A stretch of 64,000 nucleotides of DNA, taken from the NCBI GenBank assembly GCA_947627275.1, contig CANQVK010000015.1, positions 1 through 64,000 of the forward strand, written 5' to 3'. Origin of the DNA: an uncultured Ruminococcus sp. Its GTDB lineage: Bacteria > Bacillota > Clostridia > Oscillospirales > Ruminococcaceae. The notes beneath the pieces are model-generated. The model made no database searches. It was given only the letters and a program-made list of their open reading frames with translations, and was not told the DNA's origin. Positions 1 through 9,526 of this stretch are shown one piece after another. Position 1 is the stretch's first letter. Each line of letters begins with the position of its first letter. A program made the position numbers and the translations under genes.

Positions 1-300
1 TCTTTTATGGTAGCAATATCGTCCAGAACAGGAGCTTTTGGTGGTTCAACAGGAGCAATATCGTCAAGCACGGGAGCGGAAACGTCCTCGATAACGGGAG
101 CTTTCGGAGCTTCGTCAGTTTCTTTTATGGTAGCAATATCGTCCAGAACAGGAGCTTTTGGTGGTTCAACAGGAGCAATATCGTCAAGCACGGGAGCAGA
201 AATGTCCTCGATAACGGGAGCTTTCGGAGCTTCGTCAGTTTCTTTTATGGTAGCAATATCGTCCAGAGCAGGAGCTTTGGGAGCTTCAACGGGTGCAATA
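1..300. repeat. 120-bp in-frame tandem repeat
   Basis: Positions 1-120 and 121-240 are nearly identical, and 241-300 begins a third, more diverged copy. The unit is 40 codons of the minus-strand gene, so copy number can change without a frameshift. The array continues beyond the window. Confidence 0.9.
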
Positions 301-1337
301 TCATCAGGGGCAGCGTCGGTTTCGGAAGAAAGATCGGACGCTCCGCCGAAAAGCTGATTTGCTATAATATCCCATTCACTTGAAAAATCCCGTGCGGGAG
401 CTTCTTCAACAGGCTCGGGTTCAAGTTCGGCAGGAGCAATGTCCTTCTCCTCAATGGCGATCTCGTCGGGTTCTTCCGACTGAGAGGGTGCGCCGATAGC
501 GAACATCTTCATTATATCGTCCTCGTCTGCCATGGTCGGAGCAGGAGCAGGCTCGGGCGTCGGTTCGGGAGCTTTGGGCGCTGAATTTATCGGCGACCGT
601 TCCATTGCCGCCAAAGCAGCCGAAATATCGTCCAGTACAGGAGGCGTTTCCGGCTCTTCCTGTTGAGGTTCTTGCTTGTGGGGCGCAGAAATAGCAAACT
701 GAGCTAAGAAATCCTCCTCCTCGGGTTCCTCGTTGGGGACTTCGGCTTCATCGGGCTTCTGTATTGCGAACTGCGCTAAGAAATCGTCCTCCTCGGCGGC
801 AGGGGTCGGCTCGGGCTCGGGCTGAGGAGAGGGAACGAGTTCATCATCGAAAAGCTTCGGAGGCTCAGGCACAAACTCGTTCTTAGAGGGAGCTTCGGGC
901 TGTTCATCGGGCTTTTTAATAGCGAATTTAGCCAGATCGTTATCAAGAACAGGTGCGCCGTTAGGCTGAAATGCAGGCTTTGGCGGCTCAGGAACAGGCT
1001 CCGGCTCGGGTTCGGGAACGTTCTGAGCGGACGTGATCTTAGCGGTAGTATTTCCGAGCGGCACAATGCCTTCGTCCTCGATGCCTTTTTTGGCTTTCAT
1101 ACGTTCTTCTTTAAGTATCGCCTTCATTTCCTTCTGATCGGACTTTATCATTTCCTTAGCGATCTTGGTTTTGCAGCGTTCGCAGGTGATCTCGCCGAGA
1201 TCGGTCATTTTTCCGCCCCGACGGTAGCGCGTTACGTTTTCGGGCTTAAGCAGATTGATTCCGCAGCCTGTTTTTTTGTCGTTGAAGGTTCCGTGAACCT
1301 CGTCGTTAAAGGAAGTTGTTATAAGTGTAATATTCAT
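1..1337 (-). CDS. Acidic Pro/Glu-rich repeat protein, C-terminus cut by window edge
   Basis: I do not recognise the family. The frame is open from the ATG at 1337 (GGAG seven bases upstream; in-frame ATGs at 1343 and 1349 have poorer sites) to the window edge, at least 445 residues. The first 80 residues are basic, with Cys25 and a Cys52-x2-Cys55 pair that may bind a metal. The rest is disordered, rich in Pro, Glu and Ala. Four copies of a short motif, acidic residues followed by FLAQFAI or a close variant, are spaced through the middle. Near the edge a 40-residue repeat built around VLDDIA begins. There is no signal peptide or membrane segment, so it is probably a cytoplasmic adaptor or scaffold. 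The function is unknown. Confidence 0.75.
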   Translation of the reverse strand, partial: MNITLITTSFNDEVHGTFNDKKTGCGINLLKPENVTRYRRGGKMTDLGEITCERCKTKIAKEMIKSDQKEMKAILKEERMKAKKGIEDEGIVPLGNTTAKITSAQNVPEPEPEPVPEPPKPAFQPNGAPVLDNDLAKFAIKKPDEQPEAPSKNEFVPEPPKLFDDELVPSPQPEPEPTPAAEEDDFLAQFAIQKPDEAEVPNEEPEEEDFLAQFAISAPHKQEPQQEEPETPPVLDDISAALAAMERSPINSAPKAPEPTPEPAPAPTMADEDDIMKMFAIGAPSQSEEPDEIAIEEKDIAPAELEPEPVEEAPARDFSSEWDIIANQLFGGASDLSSETDAAPDDIAPVEAPKAPALDDIATIKETDEAPKAPVIEDISAPVLDDIAPVEPPKAPVLDDIATIKETDEAPKAPVIEDVSAPVLDDIAPVEPPKAPVLDDIATIK

Positions 1338-1450
1338 AACCATCTCCATTTGCAGAAGTCGGAAAAACGGGTGGACTTTCTGCCCCCGCTTTTCGGCAGC
1401 GGGACGCCAATTTTCTAATTTGTGTATACTCCACGATTCTATCATCTTCT

Positions 1451-1479
1451 ATTATAACTCATTCTACAAAAAAAATCAA
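1451..1479 (-). promoter_or_regulatory. Sigma-A-type promoter for the repeat-protein gene
   Basis: On the minus strand TTGATT (1474-1479) and TATAAT (1451-1456) are separated by exactly 17 bp, about 115 bp upstream of the ATG at 1337. The rest of the 1338-1742 gap is AT-rich and shows no gene, only the terminator near 1640. Confidence 0.7.
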
Positions 1480-1623
1480 CAGTTTTTTAATAATTAAATA
1501 GTAAATTTATACTAAGAATTTAATTTTCAGCGAAAATAACAAATTGTTATTGATTTTTTTGTCAAAAATTTCCTCAAAGGTTATGAATTATGATAAATTT
1601 TTCACACATCAACACCGTAAATC

Positions 1624-1654
1624 AAAAACAGCGAACCCGAAGTCCGCTGTTTAA
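1624..1654 (-). terminator. Terminator of the ABC exporter operon
   Basis: An AAACAGCG/CGCTGTTT stem followed on the minus strand by a T run lies about 90 bp beyond the permease stop. The arm sequence recurs in the hairpins at 43.4 and 52.1 kb. Confidence 0.6.
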
Positions 1655-1742
1655 TAACCAATGTCAACAACTTAGCATTTTTTTGCAGGGCGCACTATGT
1701 GCCGTCCCCTTTGTCGCTTTGCAACATTTCCCCACTCCCTGC

Positions 1743-2513
1743 TTAAGAAAGGTCAGCTTTCATTTTGGATTTGAAAGAAATCGCCGCCAAAGCCGTAACA
1801 GCCGTTCCGCAGATAAGCACGATAATAAGCGGAAGCAGGAACTCGTCAAAGCTGAAATCGAGAGTGATAGCAGAACGGGCAGTTCTGGTGCAGTACCAGA
1901 AGGGGAGAGCTTTGCAGAGCTTAAGCATAACGCCGCCTGTCGCCTCCGCGTCGAACCATATTCCTCCGAGAAACGAGCCGAGTGAAATTATCAGGGCGCA
2001 AAGTCCGGGAGCTGATTTTTCGCTGAACAGAGAGCCGAAAAGAAGTCCGAAGCCTATGAACATGACAGCCGAGGGGAGCGTAAAAAAAACAGCGGCAAGA
2101 AGTCCCAAAATATTAAGAGAGGTTTTTGTGATAAGTGAAATAATCAACGCTGCCGCAAATGCCGCCGCCGTCTGAACGGCTGAGACTGCTGTCATAGGGA
2201 GAATATAGCCGCCTATAAAGTCCGCCGACCTCATGGGAGAAGCGTACATTCTGATAAGGAAAGCACCGCTGCGGTCTTTTGAGACGGTCAGCGCAGTAAA
2301 AAGCATGATAAACGTCTGACCGAAAACGGCTATACCTCCGGCTAAATTATCTATGCGAAAAATCGTCATTCCTGCTTCTTCGGGAATGCTCTCGTTGACC
2401 AGCGTCATAACGACAAGCATAACGATGGGAAAGCCGAGACAGAAAATATAGCTTAGCGGATCGCGCATAAGCTCCTTGATATTTCGCACGGCGAATGCTT
2501 TTACCTTAAACAT
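1743..2513 (-). CDS. ABC-2 type transporter permease
   Basis: A 256-residue integral membrane protein with about six hydrophobic segments, resembling ABC-2 permeases of drug or antibiotic exporters. A soluble loop follows the first membrane segment, and the segment with SKDRSGAFLIRMYASP is typical of the family. The start at 2513 has AAAGGAG upstream and overlaps the end of the ATPase gene by 8 bp, so the two are translationally coupled. A further upstream in-frame start at 2555 is unlikely. It pairs with the ATPase encoded at 2506-3240. The substrate cannot be told from sequence. Confidence 0.85.
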   Translation of the reverse strand: MFKVKAFAVRNIKELMRDPLSYIFCLGFPIVMLVVMTLVNESIPEEAGMTIFRIDNLAGGIAVFGQTFIMLFTALTVSKDRSGAFLIRMYASPMRSADFIGGYILPMTAVSAVQTAAAFAAALIISLITKTSLNILGLLAAVFFTLPSAVMFIGFGLLFGSLFSEKSAPGLCALIISLGSFLGGIWFDAEATGGVMLKLCKALPFWYCTRTARSAITLDFSFDEFLLPLIIVLICGTAVTALAAISFKSKMKADLS

Positions 2514-3240
2514 TTTGGCTGCTCCTTTCGGCGATCTCAACGAATACTTCCTCAAGACCGGTTCTGCCCGAAATTTTTTCGAGTTCGGTTAAACTGCCTG
2601 TTGCTGCGATCCTGCCGTTTACCATAATGGCGATCCTGTCGGAAAGCCGTTCGGCTTCCTCCATGTAGTGGGTTGTGAGTATTACGGTGATCTTGCCTTT
2701 CAGCGTTTCTATAGCCGACCACAGCTCACGGCGTGCGAGAACGTCAAGACCAAGGGTAGGCTCGTCAAGAAAAAGTACCTTTGGTTCGCTGATAAGAGCC
2801 ATTGCAATGGAAAGCTTGCGTTTCCAGCCGCCCGAAAGCGTTTTTGCGCGGGCGTTCTCCACTTCTACCATGCTGAAAAGATTTATCATATCATCGGAAC
2901 GTTTTTTGATTTTTGCCTTGTCAAAGCCGTAGACAGCCGCCATAAATTCAAGATTCTCACGGACGGTGAGATTTTCCGCAACGGATGTCTCCTGCGGTGA
3001 GATACCTATTTCCGTCTTGACCGTCTCCGTTTCGGAAATACAACTGTGACCATTGATAAACGCTTCACCTGAGGTCGGAGCGCTTAAACAGGAAAGCATA
3101 CGTATAGTCGTGGTTTTTCCTGCGCCGTTCACCCCTAAAAGTGCGAAAAGCTTTCCTTTTTCCACGGTGAGGCTTACCGAGTCAACGGCGGTTTTGTTTT
3201 TATATTTTTTAACAAGAGCTTTTGCTTCAACAGCGGTCAT
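2506..3240 (-). CDS. ABC transporter ATP-binding protein
   Basis: A 244-residue cytoplasmic ATPase of the CcmA/DrrA type. Walker A is GVNGAGKTT (residues 36-44), the signature is LSGGWKRKL (135-143), Walker B is VLFLDEP (155-161), and the switch His is at about 191. The family powers two-component exporters for drugs, peptides or lipids. It lies one base downstream of the XRE-AbrB regulator gene and overlaps the permease gene, so the three genes form one operon read from the promoter at 3722-3750. Confidence 0.92.
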   Translation of the reverse strand: MTAVEAKALVKKYKNKTAVDSVSLTVEKGKLFALLGVNGAGKTTTIRMLSCLSAPTSGEAFINGHSCISETETVKTEIGISPQETSVAENLTVRENLEFMAAVYGFDKAKIKKRSDDMINLFSMVEVENARAKTLSGGWKRKLSIAMALISEPKVLFLDEPTLGLDVLARRELWSAIETLKGKITVILTTHYMEEAERLSDRIAIMVNGRIAATGSLTELEKISGRTGLEEVFVEIAERSSQNV

Positions 3241-3241
3241 G

Positions 3242-3691
3242 TTACTTGCCTTCCTTTATGCGGTTTTTTATTTTGCTTCCCATATTTTTTGCGGCGTCTG
3301 TGATACCGTCGGCTATGCTACCGATATTCACGATAGCGATGCCCCTGTCCTCGTCTCCGAGAACAAGCAGAGTATCGCCCTCCTTAAGACCAAATGTCTT
3401 TCGGCAGTTGGCTGGGAGCGTTATCTGTCCTTTTGAGTTCAGCCTTGTTAAGCCGAAAATATGCTTTCCGTCGTCGGTGTGATCTTCCGTGCCAATGTTC
3501 CGCACAAGCATATCGACTGTAGTCTGATAAATATCCGCCAATTTAATGCAGCTTTCTATGTCGGGCATACTTTCGCCACGTTCCCATTTTGCAACGGCTT
3601 GTCGGGAAACTCCGAGTTTTTCGGCAATGTCCTCTTGTGTAAAGCCGCTTTGTCTGCGGAACATTTTAAGCCTGCTGAATTCTGCCGCCAT
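3242..3691 (-). CDS. Two-domain XRE-HTH/AbrB-like transcriptional regulator
   Basis: A 149-residue protein. The N-terminal 60 residues are a classic XRE helix-turn-helix (FTQEDIAEKLGVSRQAVAKWERG). About 15 residues later comes an AbrB/SpoVT beta-hairpin domain (NSKGQITLPANCRKTFGLKEGD). I chose the ATG at 3691, nine bases from AAAGGA; the GTG at 3700 would sit on top of that site. It leads an operon with an ABC exporter and is probably its local regulator. Two GTAAC direct repeats exactly 20 bp apart, at 3741 and 3761, lie around the -35 box and are candidate operator half-sites. The joining of two DNA-binding folds is notable. Confidence 0.85.
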   Translation of the reverse strand: MAAEFSRLKMFRRQSGFTQEDIAEKLGVSRQAVAKWERGESMPDIESCIKLADIYQTTVDMLVRNIGTEDHTDDGKHIFGLTRLNSKGQITLPANCRKTFGLKEGDTLLVLGDEDRGIAIVNIGSIADGITDAAKNMGSKIKNRIKEGK

Positions 3692-3721
3692 TATTATCAC
3701 GTCCTTTAATGTTATGTTTAG

Positions 3722-3750
3722 ATTATATCACAGAGAAAATGTAACGTCAA
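3722..3750 (-). promoter_or_regulatory. Promoter of the XRE-AbrB/ABC operon
   Basis: On the minus strand TTGACG (3745-3750) and TATAAT (3722-3727) are 17 bp apart, about 30 bp from the start codon. GTAAC repeats at 3741 and 3761 overlap and follow the -35 box. Confidence 0.75.
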
Positions 3751-3857
3751 CCAATAAAAAGTAACATCGGTGTTAAAATTAGTTGCATTTTATGAAAACT
3801 ATGAAATTTCAGATTATTCCATACTATACAATCTAAGAGGATTTTGTTGCTCTCCAC

Positions 3858-3903
3858 AAAAAAAGTCCCGTCAAAGCTGCGGCAAACCGAAGCTCTGACG
3901 GGA
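3858..3903 (-). terminator. secDF terminator
   Basis: A strong hairpin with TCCCGTCA and TGACGGGA arms and an inner AGCT pairing is followed on the minus strand by seven Ts, directly after secF. Confidence 0.85.
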
Positions 3904-3908
3904 GCGAA

Positions 3909-4889
3909 TTAATTTTTCTTATCGTTCTGGGCGGGTTTTCTGCCTTTCCACCATGACCATGTTACGGGAGCAACAAAGATAGATGAATAAGTACCCGAAA
4001 TAAGACCGAAGATAAGCGGAACAGAGAAGCTGAGCAGCGAAGTGTAGCCGCTTATGAGAACAACTACAGATATTACGACCATTGTACCGATCGTTGTGAC
4101 GGAAGTTCTTATCGAACGTTTGAGGGACTGCGAGCAGCCCATGTTGATAAGTTCATTAAGGGAAGCCTTGGGATAAAGCGTCCTGTTTTCTCTGATTCTG
4201 TCGTAAATAACGATGGTATTGTTGATAGAATAACCAAGAATCGTAAGAATTACCGCAACGATATTTGCGTTGAACTCAAATCCGAAGATTATTGAAGCTG
4301 CAAGAGCCGCCGCAAGGTCGTGACAGAGAGCGAAAATAGAGCATACGCCTGCCGACCAGCCGCCGATCTTCTTGAATCGCAGCGCAATGTAGATGATAAT
4401 GAGCAGGGCAGCCAAAATCATAGCTACAAGGCATTTCAAGAGAAATTCGCGTCCCGAAGCGGGGCTTACATCGTTGGAATCGAAAAGCTCAAGCTGATTG
4501 TCGGGGAACTTCTCTGTAAGGGCTTCGTTAAGTTCAAACTGTCTGTCGGCGTTAAGACCGTCTTTTGATGTGAACGACAGGGTCACCTGATAGCCGTTGT
4601 CATCAAGGCTTTCGCCCGTTCGTATATTGACGGGAACGCTTACGATCTCCTCAGCCGTAGATTTTAACAGATTTGTGTCAATGTCGCCGGCGTATGAATA
4701 AGTCAGCATTGTGCCGCCCTTAAATTCAATTGCGAGATTAACTCCTCTGATGACGATACCTGCAAGGAGAGCTAAGACGACGCATACCGCAACTATGAGG
4801 ATAAGCTTTTTCTTTGAGCAGAAGTTGTAGATTTTTCCCGTTACGGCAGGAGCTGCCGGAGCTGTGGTCTTTTTATTGTTCTGACTCAC
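3909..4889 (-). CDS. secF: Protein translocase subunit SecF
   Basis: A 326-residue RND-type membrane protein that works with SecD to pull secreted proteins across the membrane using proton or ion flux. One membrane helix at about 30-52 precedes a periplasmic-type loop, and five more helices form the C-terminal half. The conserved segment GYSINNTIVIYDRIREN is clearly visible. The gene starts inside the end of secD (4-bp ATGA overlap), the normal coupled arrangement. A strong terminator follows. Confidence 0.96.
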   Translation of the reverse strand: MSQNNKKTTAPAAPAVTGKIYNFCSKKKLILIVAVCVVLALLAGIVIRGVNLAIEFKGGTMLTYSYAGDIDTNLLKSTAEEIVSVPVNIRTGESLDDNGYQVTLSFTSKDGLNADRQFELNEALTEKFPDNQLELFDSNDVSPASGREFLLKCLVAMILAALLIIIYIALRFKKIGGWSAGVCSIFALCHDLAAALAASIIFGFEFNANIVAVILTILGYSINNTIVIYDRIRENRTLYPKASLNELINMGCSQSLKRSIRTSVTTIGTMVVISVVVLISGYTSLLSFSVPLIFGLISGTYSSIFVAPVTWSWWKGRKPAQNDKKN

Positions 4890-6313
4890 TTGACATCACC
4901 TCCGTAAAGCTTTCTGTTCTGGAACGCCTTGAACCTTGAAAGCGCCGTGACCATAAGTCTTGAGGCGAATACGCCAAAAACGAAGTTGCAGACAACGCCT
5001 ACAAGGAGCGTGAAGCCGAATGAGTAAACAACGCCCTCGGTGGTTGCGCCGAACATACGGAATACCGTACTGTTGAGTATCTTCGAGAAGAAGCTTGAAG
5101 GAACTCCGAACGCACCCATAAGAATGATAGCGATGATAACGTTTGTAATGTTACCGTCAAGGATAGCGGAGAACGCGCGCTTATAGGCAACTCGGATAGC
5201 TGAATCGAGGGACTTGCCCGAACGCAGTTCTTCCTTGATACGTTCGCCCGTGATGATATTGGCGTCAACGCCCATACCGATCGAAAGAATGATACCTGCG
5301 ATACCGGGGATAGTAAGCGTTGAGCCGGGCATAAAGCCGAACCAGCCCGTAACAGCCGCAAGAGTACCTGCGATCTGTCCGACAATGGCGATAACAGCCA
5401 CAAAGCCGGGCAGCTTGTAAAGGACGATCATGTATACCGCAATAAAAGCGAAAGCAATGAATGCGGCAAGTATAATAGCGTCAAGAGAACCTTCGCCCAT
5501 AGTAGCGGATATGGTCTTGAAGCTTGTCGTTTCCATTTTAAAGGGAAGCGCACCCGAGTTTATCTGGTCGGCAAGCTTCTTTGCGGATTCGCTGGTGAAA
5601 TTACCGGTAATAACAGCGTTTCCGTCCGTTATCGCATTGTTGACCGTAGGATAGGAGATCATGGTATTGTCCATCCAGATAGAGATCGGAGTGTTTGTTC
5701 CTGCAAGTTCGGCAGTTGCCTCGGCAAACTTCTGTGAGCCGCTTTTCTCCTCGCCGTTATTCTGGCTGAGTTTAAGGCTGACTACCCATTCCAGATCGCC
5801 GTTGCTGTCGGGCTGCTGAATATAGTCCGCTCTTTCAATGTCTGCGCCGCTGAGGACGAGTTCGCCTGTCGGGGTAACGTTTCCGTCCGCATCGGTTTCG
5901 GAATCCGTACCCTTGCGGAAGGTAAGTTCAGCCATTTCGCCGAGTTCCTTTACGGCAGCTCCGGCATCGTATTCGCTTTCGCCTGCCTGCCATGGGAAAC
6001 GGACGATGATACGGTCTGATTTGTGGTCGCTGTATATCTCGTTGTCGTTTATACCGAGGGAACTGAGACGTGTTTTGATAGTCTCTGTGGCAGCGTCAAG
6101 CTGATCGTCGGTAGCATCGTAGTCGTCCGCAGGGGCGAAGGTAACGTCAACGCCGCCCTGTATATCAATACCGAGACGGATATCGTCAACGCCTTTTACG
6201 ACGGTCGTATTTTTATCGCCGTAAAAGTAATCAAAGCCTGTAACAGCGGAGACTGCGAACAACGCAATAAAAGCAACGACAATGAAGAAAGTTGATTTGT
6301 GAATCTTTTTCAC
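4886..6313 (-). CDS. secD: Protein translocase subunit SecD
   Basis: A 475-residue partner of SecF. One N-terminal helix (about 7-27) is followed by the conserved LGIDIQGGVDVTF segment, a large external domain, and five C-terminal helices with GMGVDANIITGERIKEE. The length is usual for Gram-positive SecD when it is not fused to SecF. The gene has its own sigma-A promoter at 6378-6406. It is one of two Sec-related loci here; secG is near 23.5 kb. Confidence 0.96.
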   Translation of the reverse strand: MKKIHKSTFFIVVAFIALFAVSAVTGFDYFYGDKNTTVVKGVDDIRLGIDIQGGVDVTFAPADDYDATDDQLDAATETIKTRLSSLGINDNEIYSDHKSDRIIVRFPWQAGESEYDAGAAVKELGEMAELTFRKGTDSETDADGNVTPTGELVLSGADIERADYIQQPDSNGDLEWVVSLKLSQNNGEEKSGSQKFAEATAELAGTNTPISIWMDNTMISYPTVNNAITDGNAVITGNFTSESAKKLADQINSGALPFKMETTSFKTISATMGEGSLDAIILAAFIAFAFIAVYMIVLYKLPGFVAVIAIVGQIAGTLAAVTGWFGFMPGSTLTIPGIAGIILSIGMGVDANIITGERIKEELRSGKSLDSAIRVAYKRAFSAILDGNITNVIIAIILMGAFGVPSSFFSKILNSTVFRMFGATTEGVVYSFGFTLLVGVVCNFVFGVFASRLMVTALSRFKAFQNRKLYGGDVK

Positions 6314-6377
6314 GTCTTTTGCCTCCTAAATATTTCGGTCTGACGACCTTTATTTTTTGTCTGTGACAATTACTATT

Positions 6378-6406
6378 ATTTTACAATATTTTAAGAAAAA
6401 AGTCAA
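6378..6406 (-). promoter_or_regulatory. secDF promoter
   Basis: TTGACT (6401-6406) and TAAAAT (6378-6383) on the minus strand have a 17-bp spacer, about 65 bp before the secD start. Confidence 0.75.
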
Positions 6407-6479
6407 GTATAACAATAGTGAATGCGTATATTTTGAGATATTGCACAAATTAAAGCGTAATTTTGATACATAATGCCTA

Positions 6480-6516
6480 ATTCCCGATAGCTTATTGATC
6501 GCAAGTATCGGGAATT
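6480..6516 (-). terminator. atp operon terminator
   Basis: AATTCCCGATA and TATCGGGAATT form an 11-bp stem immediately after the atpC stop. Confidence 0.7.
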
Positions 6517-6521
6517 ACAGA

Positions 6522-6932
6522 TCAGCGAAAATGCTTCTGTGATATTTTAAGGCGGTTCATGGCACGGTTCAGAGCCGCCTGAGTTTCGTAATATTCACGG
6601 ATGCTTTGCTGCTGACGGAGCATTTCCTCGGCGCGCTGACGAGCCTCCTCCGCGCGTTTTATGTCTATCTCCTCGGGAAGCTCGCAGGAATCCGCAAGAA
6701 TTACCGCCTTGTCGGGCATTACCTCTATAAATCCCTCGGATATTGCGGCGTGTTTCCATTCGCCGTCAACCATGTATTTCAGCTCGCCCGTAGGCAGCGA
6801 AGTAACAAGCGGCTCATGTCCCGCAAGTATGCCAAGCAAGCCGTCTATTGCGGTTATTACGAGATGCTCGCAGTCCCCCTGAAAGAAGATGCGGTCGGAG
6901 GCGATTATTTCAAGGTAAAAGGTTTTAGCCAT
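6522..6932 (-). CDS. atpC: ATP synthase F1 subunit epsilon
   Basis: About 136 residues: an N-terminal beta-sandwich (FYLEIIASDRIFFQGD, then GLLGILAGHEPLVT) and a C-terminal helical hairpin, as in F1 epsilon. It forms part of the central stalk and can inhibit ATP hydrolysis. I prefer the ATG at 6932, one base after the atpD stop, with GGTGG upstream. An in-frame GTG at 6941 overlapping atpD is also possible. It is the last gene of the atp operon. Confidence 0.93.
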   Translation of the reverse strand: MAKTFYLEIIASDRIFFQGDCEHLVITAIDGLLGILAGHEPLVTSLPTGELKYMVDGEWKHAAISEGFIEVMPDKAVILADSCELPEEIDIKRAEEARQRAEEMLRQQQSIREYYETQAALNRAMNRLKISQKHFR

Positions 6933-6933
6933 A

Positions 6934-8584
<1,651 letters not shown>

Positions 8585-8608
8585 CTAAACTAACATTATT
8601 AAGAAAAA

Positions 8609-9517
8609 TTATTTATCAACAGAAACCGCGCCGCCGCAGACCTCGGTGATCTCCTGAGTTATCGCCGCCTGTCTTGCACGGTTGTACAATAGTGACAGCT
8701 CCCGTATCATGTCTTTTGCGCTTGTAGTTGCGGCGTCCATGGCGGTCATTCTCGAATGCTGCTCGCAGCAGAACGCCTCGACCATAGCGCCGTAAATGAT
8801 ACCCTTGGCGTAGTTCGGTATAAGATAGTCCATTACCTTTTCGGGGGACGGCACGAAAGAAGCTTTCGGGAGCTTTTTCATTGTTCCGTCCTCAGCCTTG
8901 CCGAAGTGTCTGCGCTCAAATGGCAGCAGACGGACGGTGCGGACTTCCTGCGTACCCGAAGTCACCATATCCGTATACAGCAGGCTGACTTCGTCAAGCT
9001 CGCCGTTCTTGAATTTTTCAAGGACAATATCGGCGATCTCTCCGGCGCGGTAAAGCGTCGGATTCTGCGTTGTATAGAGAAATTCGCCGTCAACGTAAGT
9101 CTTTCTGCCCGATTTTATCCTGCGGTGGAAGTACATGCGTCCGACCTGTCCCATTACAAAGAGGTAGCAGTTGCCGGGGTCGGCGGCTGCGTCAAGTTTT
9201 TCTTCGGTATATTTCAGAATATTGTGATTGTAGCTGCCGCAAAGTCCCTTATCGCCCGTGATGACGATATAGCCTTTTTTTCGCTGTTCTTCGGGAATAT
9301 TTGAACGCTTGTCAAAGTAAAGCTGACGCATGTGAGGCGTATGCTCGAGAACGCTTTCGACAGTCTCCTGAAGCTTATAGAAGTAAGGCTCGGTGGAATC
9401 AAGAGCCTTTCGTGCCTTTTTAAGCTTTGAAGAAGAAATAAGATACATTGCATTGGTTATCTTGAGTATCTGCTTTATGCTCTCTATTCTTTCGCGTATT
9501 TCTCTGATATTGGGCAT
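8609..9517 (-). CDS. atpG: ATP synthase F1 subunit gamma
   Basis: A 302-residue central-stalk subunit with the two long terminal helices typical of gamma: IRERIESIKQILKITNAM at the start and SLLYNRARQAAITQEI with CGGA near the end. GDKGLCGSYN is the usual internal motif. It begins 9 bp after the delta-alpha fusion gene. The 3' gap to atpD carries a family C repeat. Confidence 0.97.
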   Translation of the reverse strand: MPNIREIRERIESIKQILKITNAMYLISSSKLKKARKALDSTEPYFYKLQETVESVLEHTPHMRQLYFDKRSNIPEEQRKKGYIVITGDKGLCGSYNHNILKYTEEKLDAAADPGNCYLFVMGQVGRMYFHRRIKSGRKTYVDGEFLYTTQNPTLYRAGEIADIVLEKFKNGELDEVSLLYTDMVTSGTQEVRTVRLLPFERRHFGKAEDGTMKKLPKASFVPSPEKVMDYLIPNYAKGIIYGAMVEAFCCEQHSRMTAMDAATTSAKDMIRELSLLYNRARQAAITQEITEVCGGAVSVDK

Positions 9518-9526
9518 AGTGTCACC

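Noticed and set aside
1-300. CRISPR-like array
   Set aside because: Units are 120 bp, head to tail, without unique spacers, and lie in frame inside a coding region.
7-357. Plus-strand frame of Ser/Gly-rich repeats
   Set aside because: It is the complement of the 120-bp tandem repeat in the minus-strand gene; the minus frame continues to an ATG with a ribosome site and a promoter.
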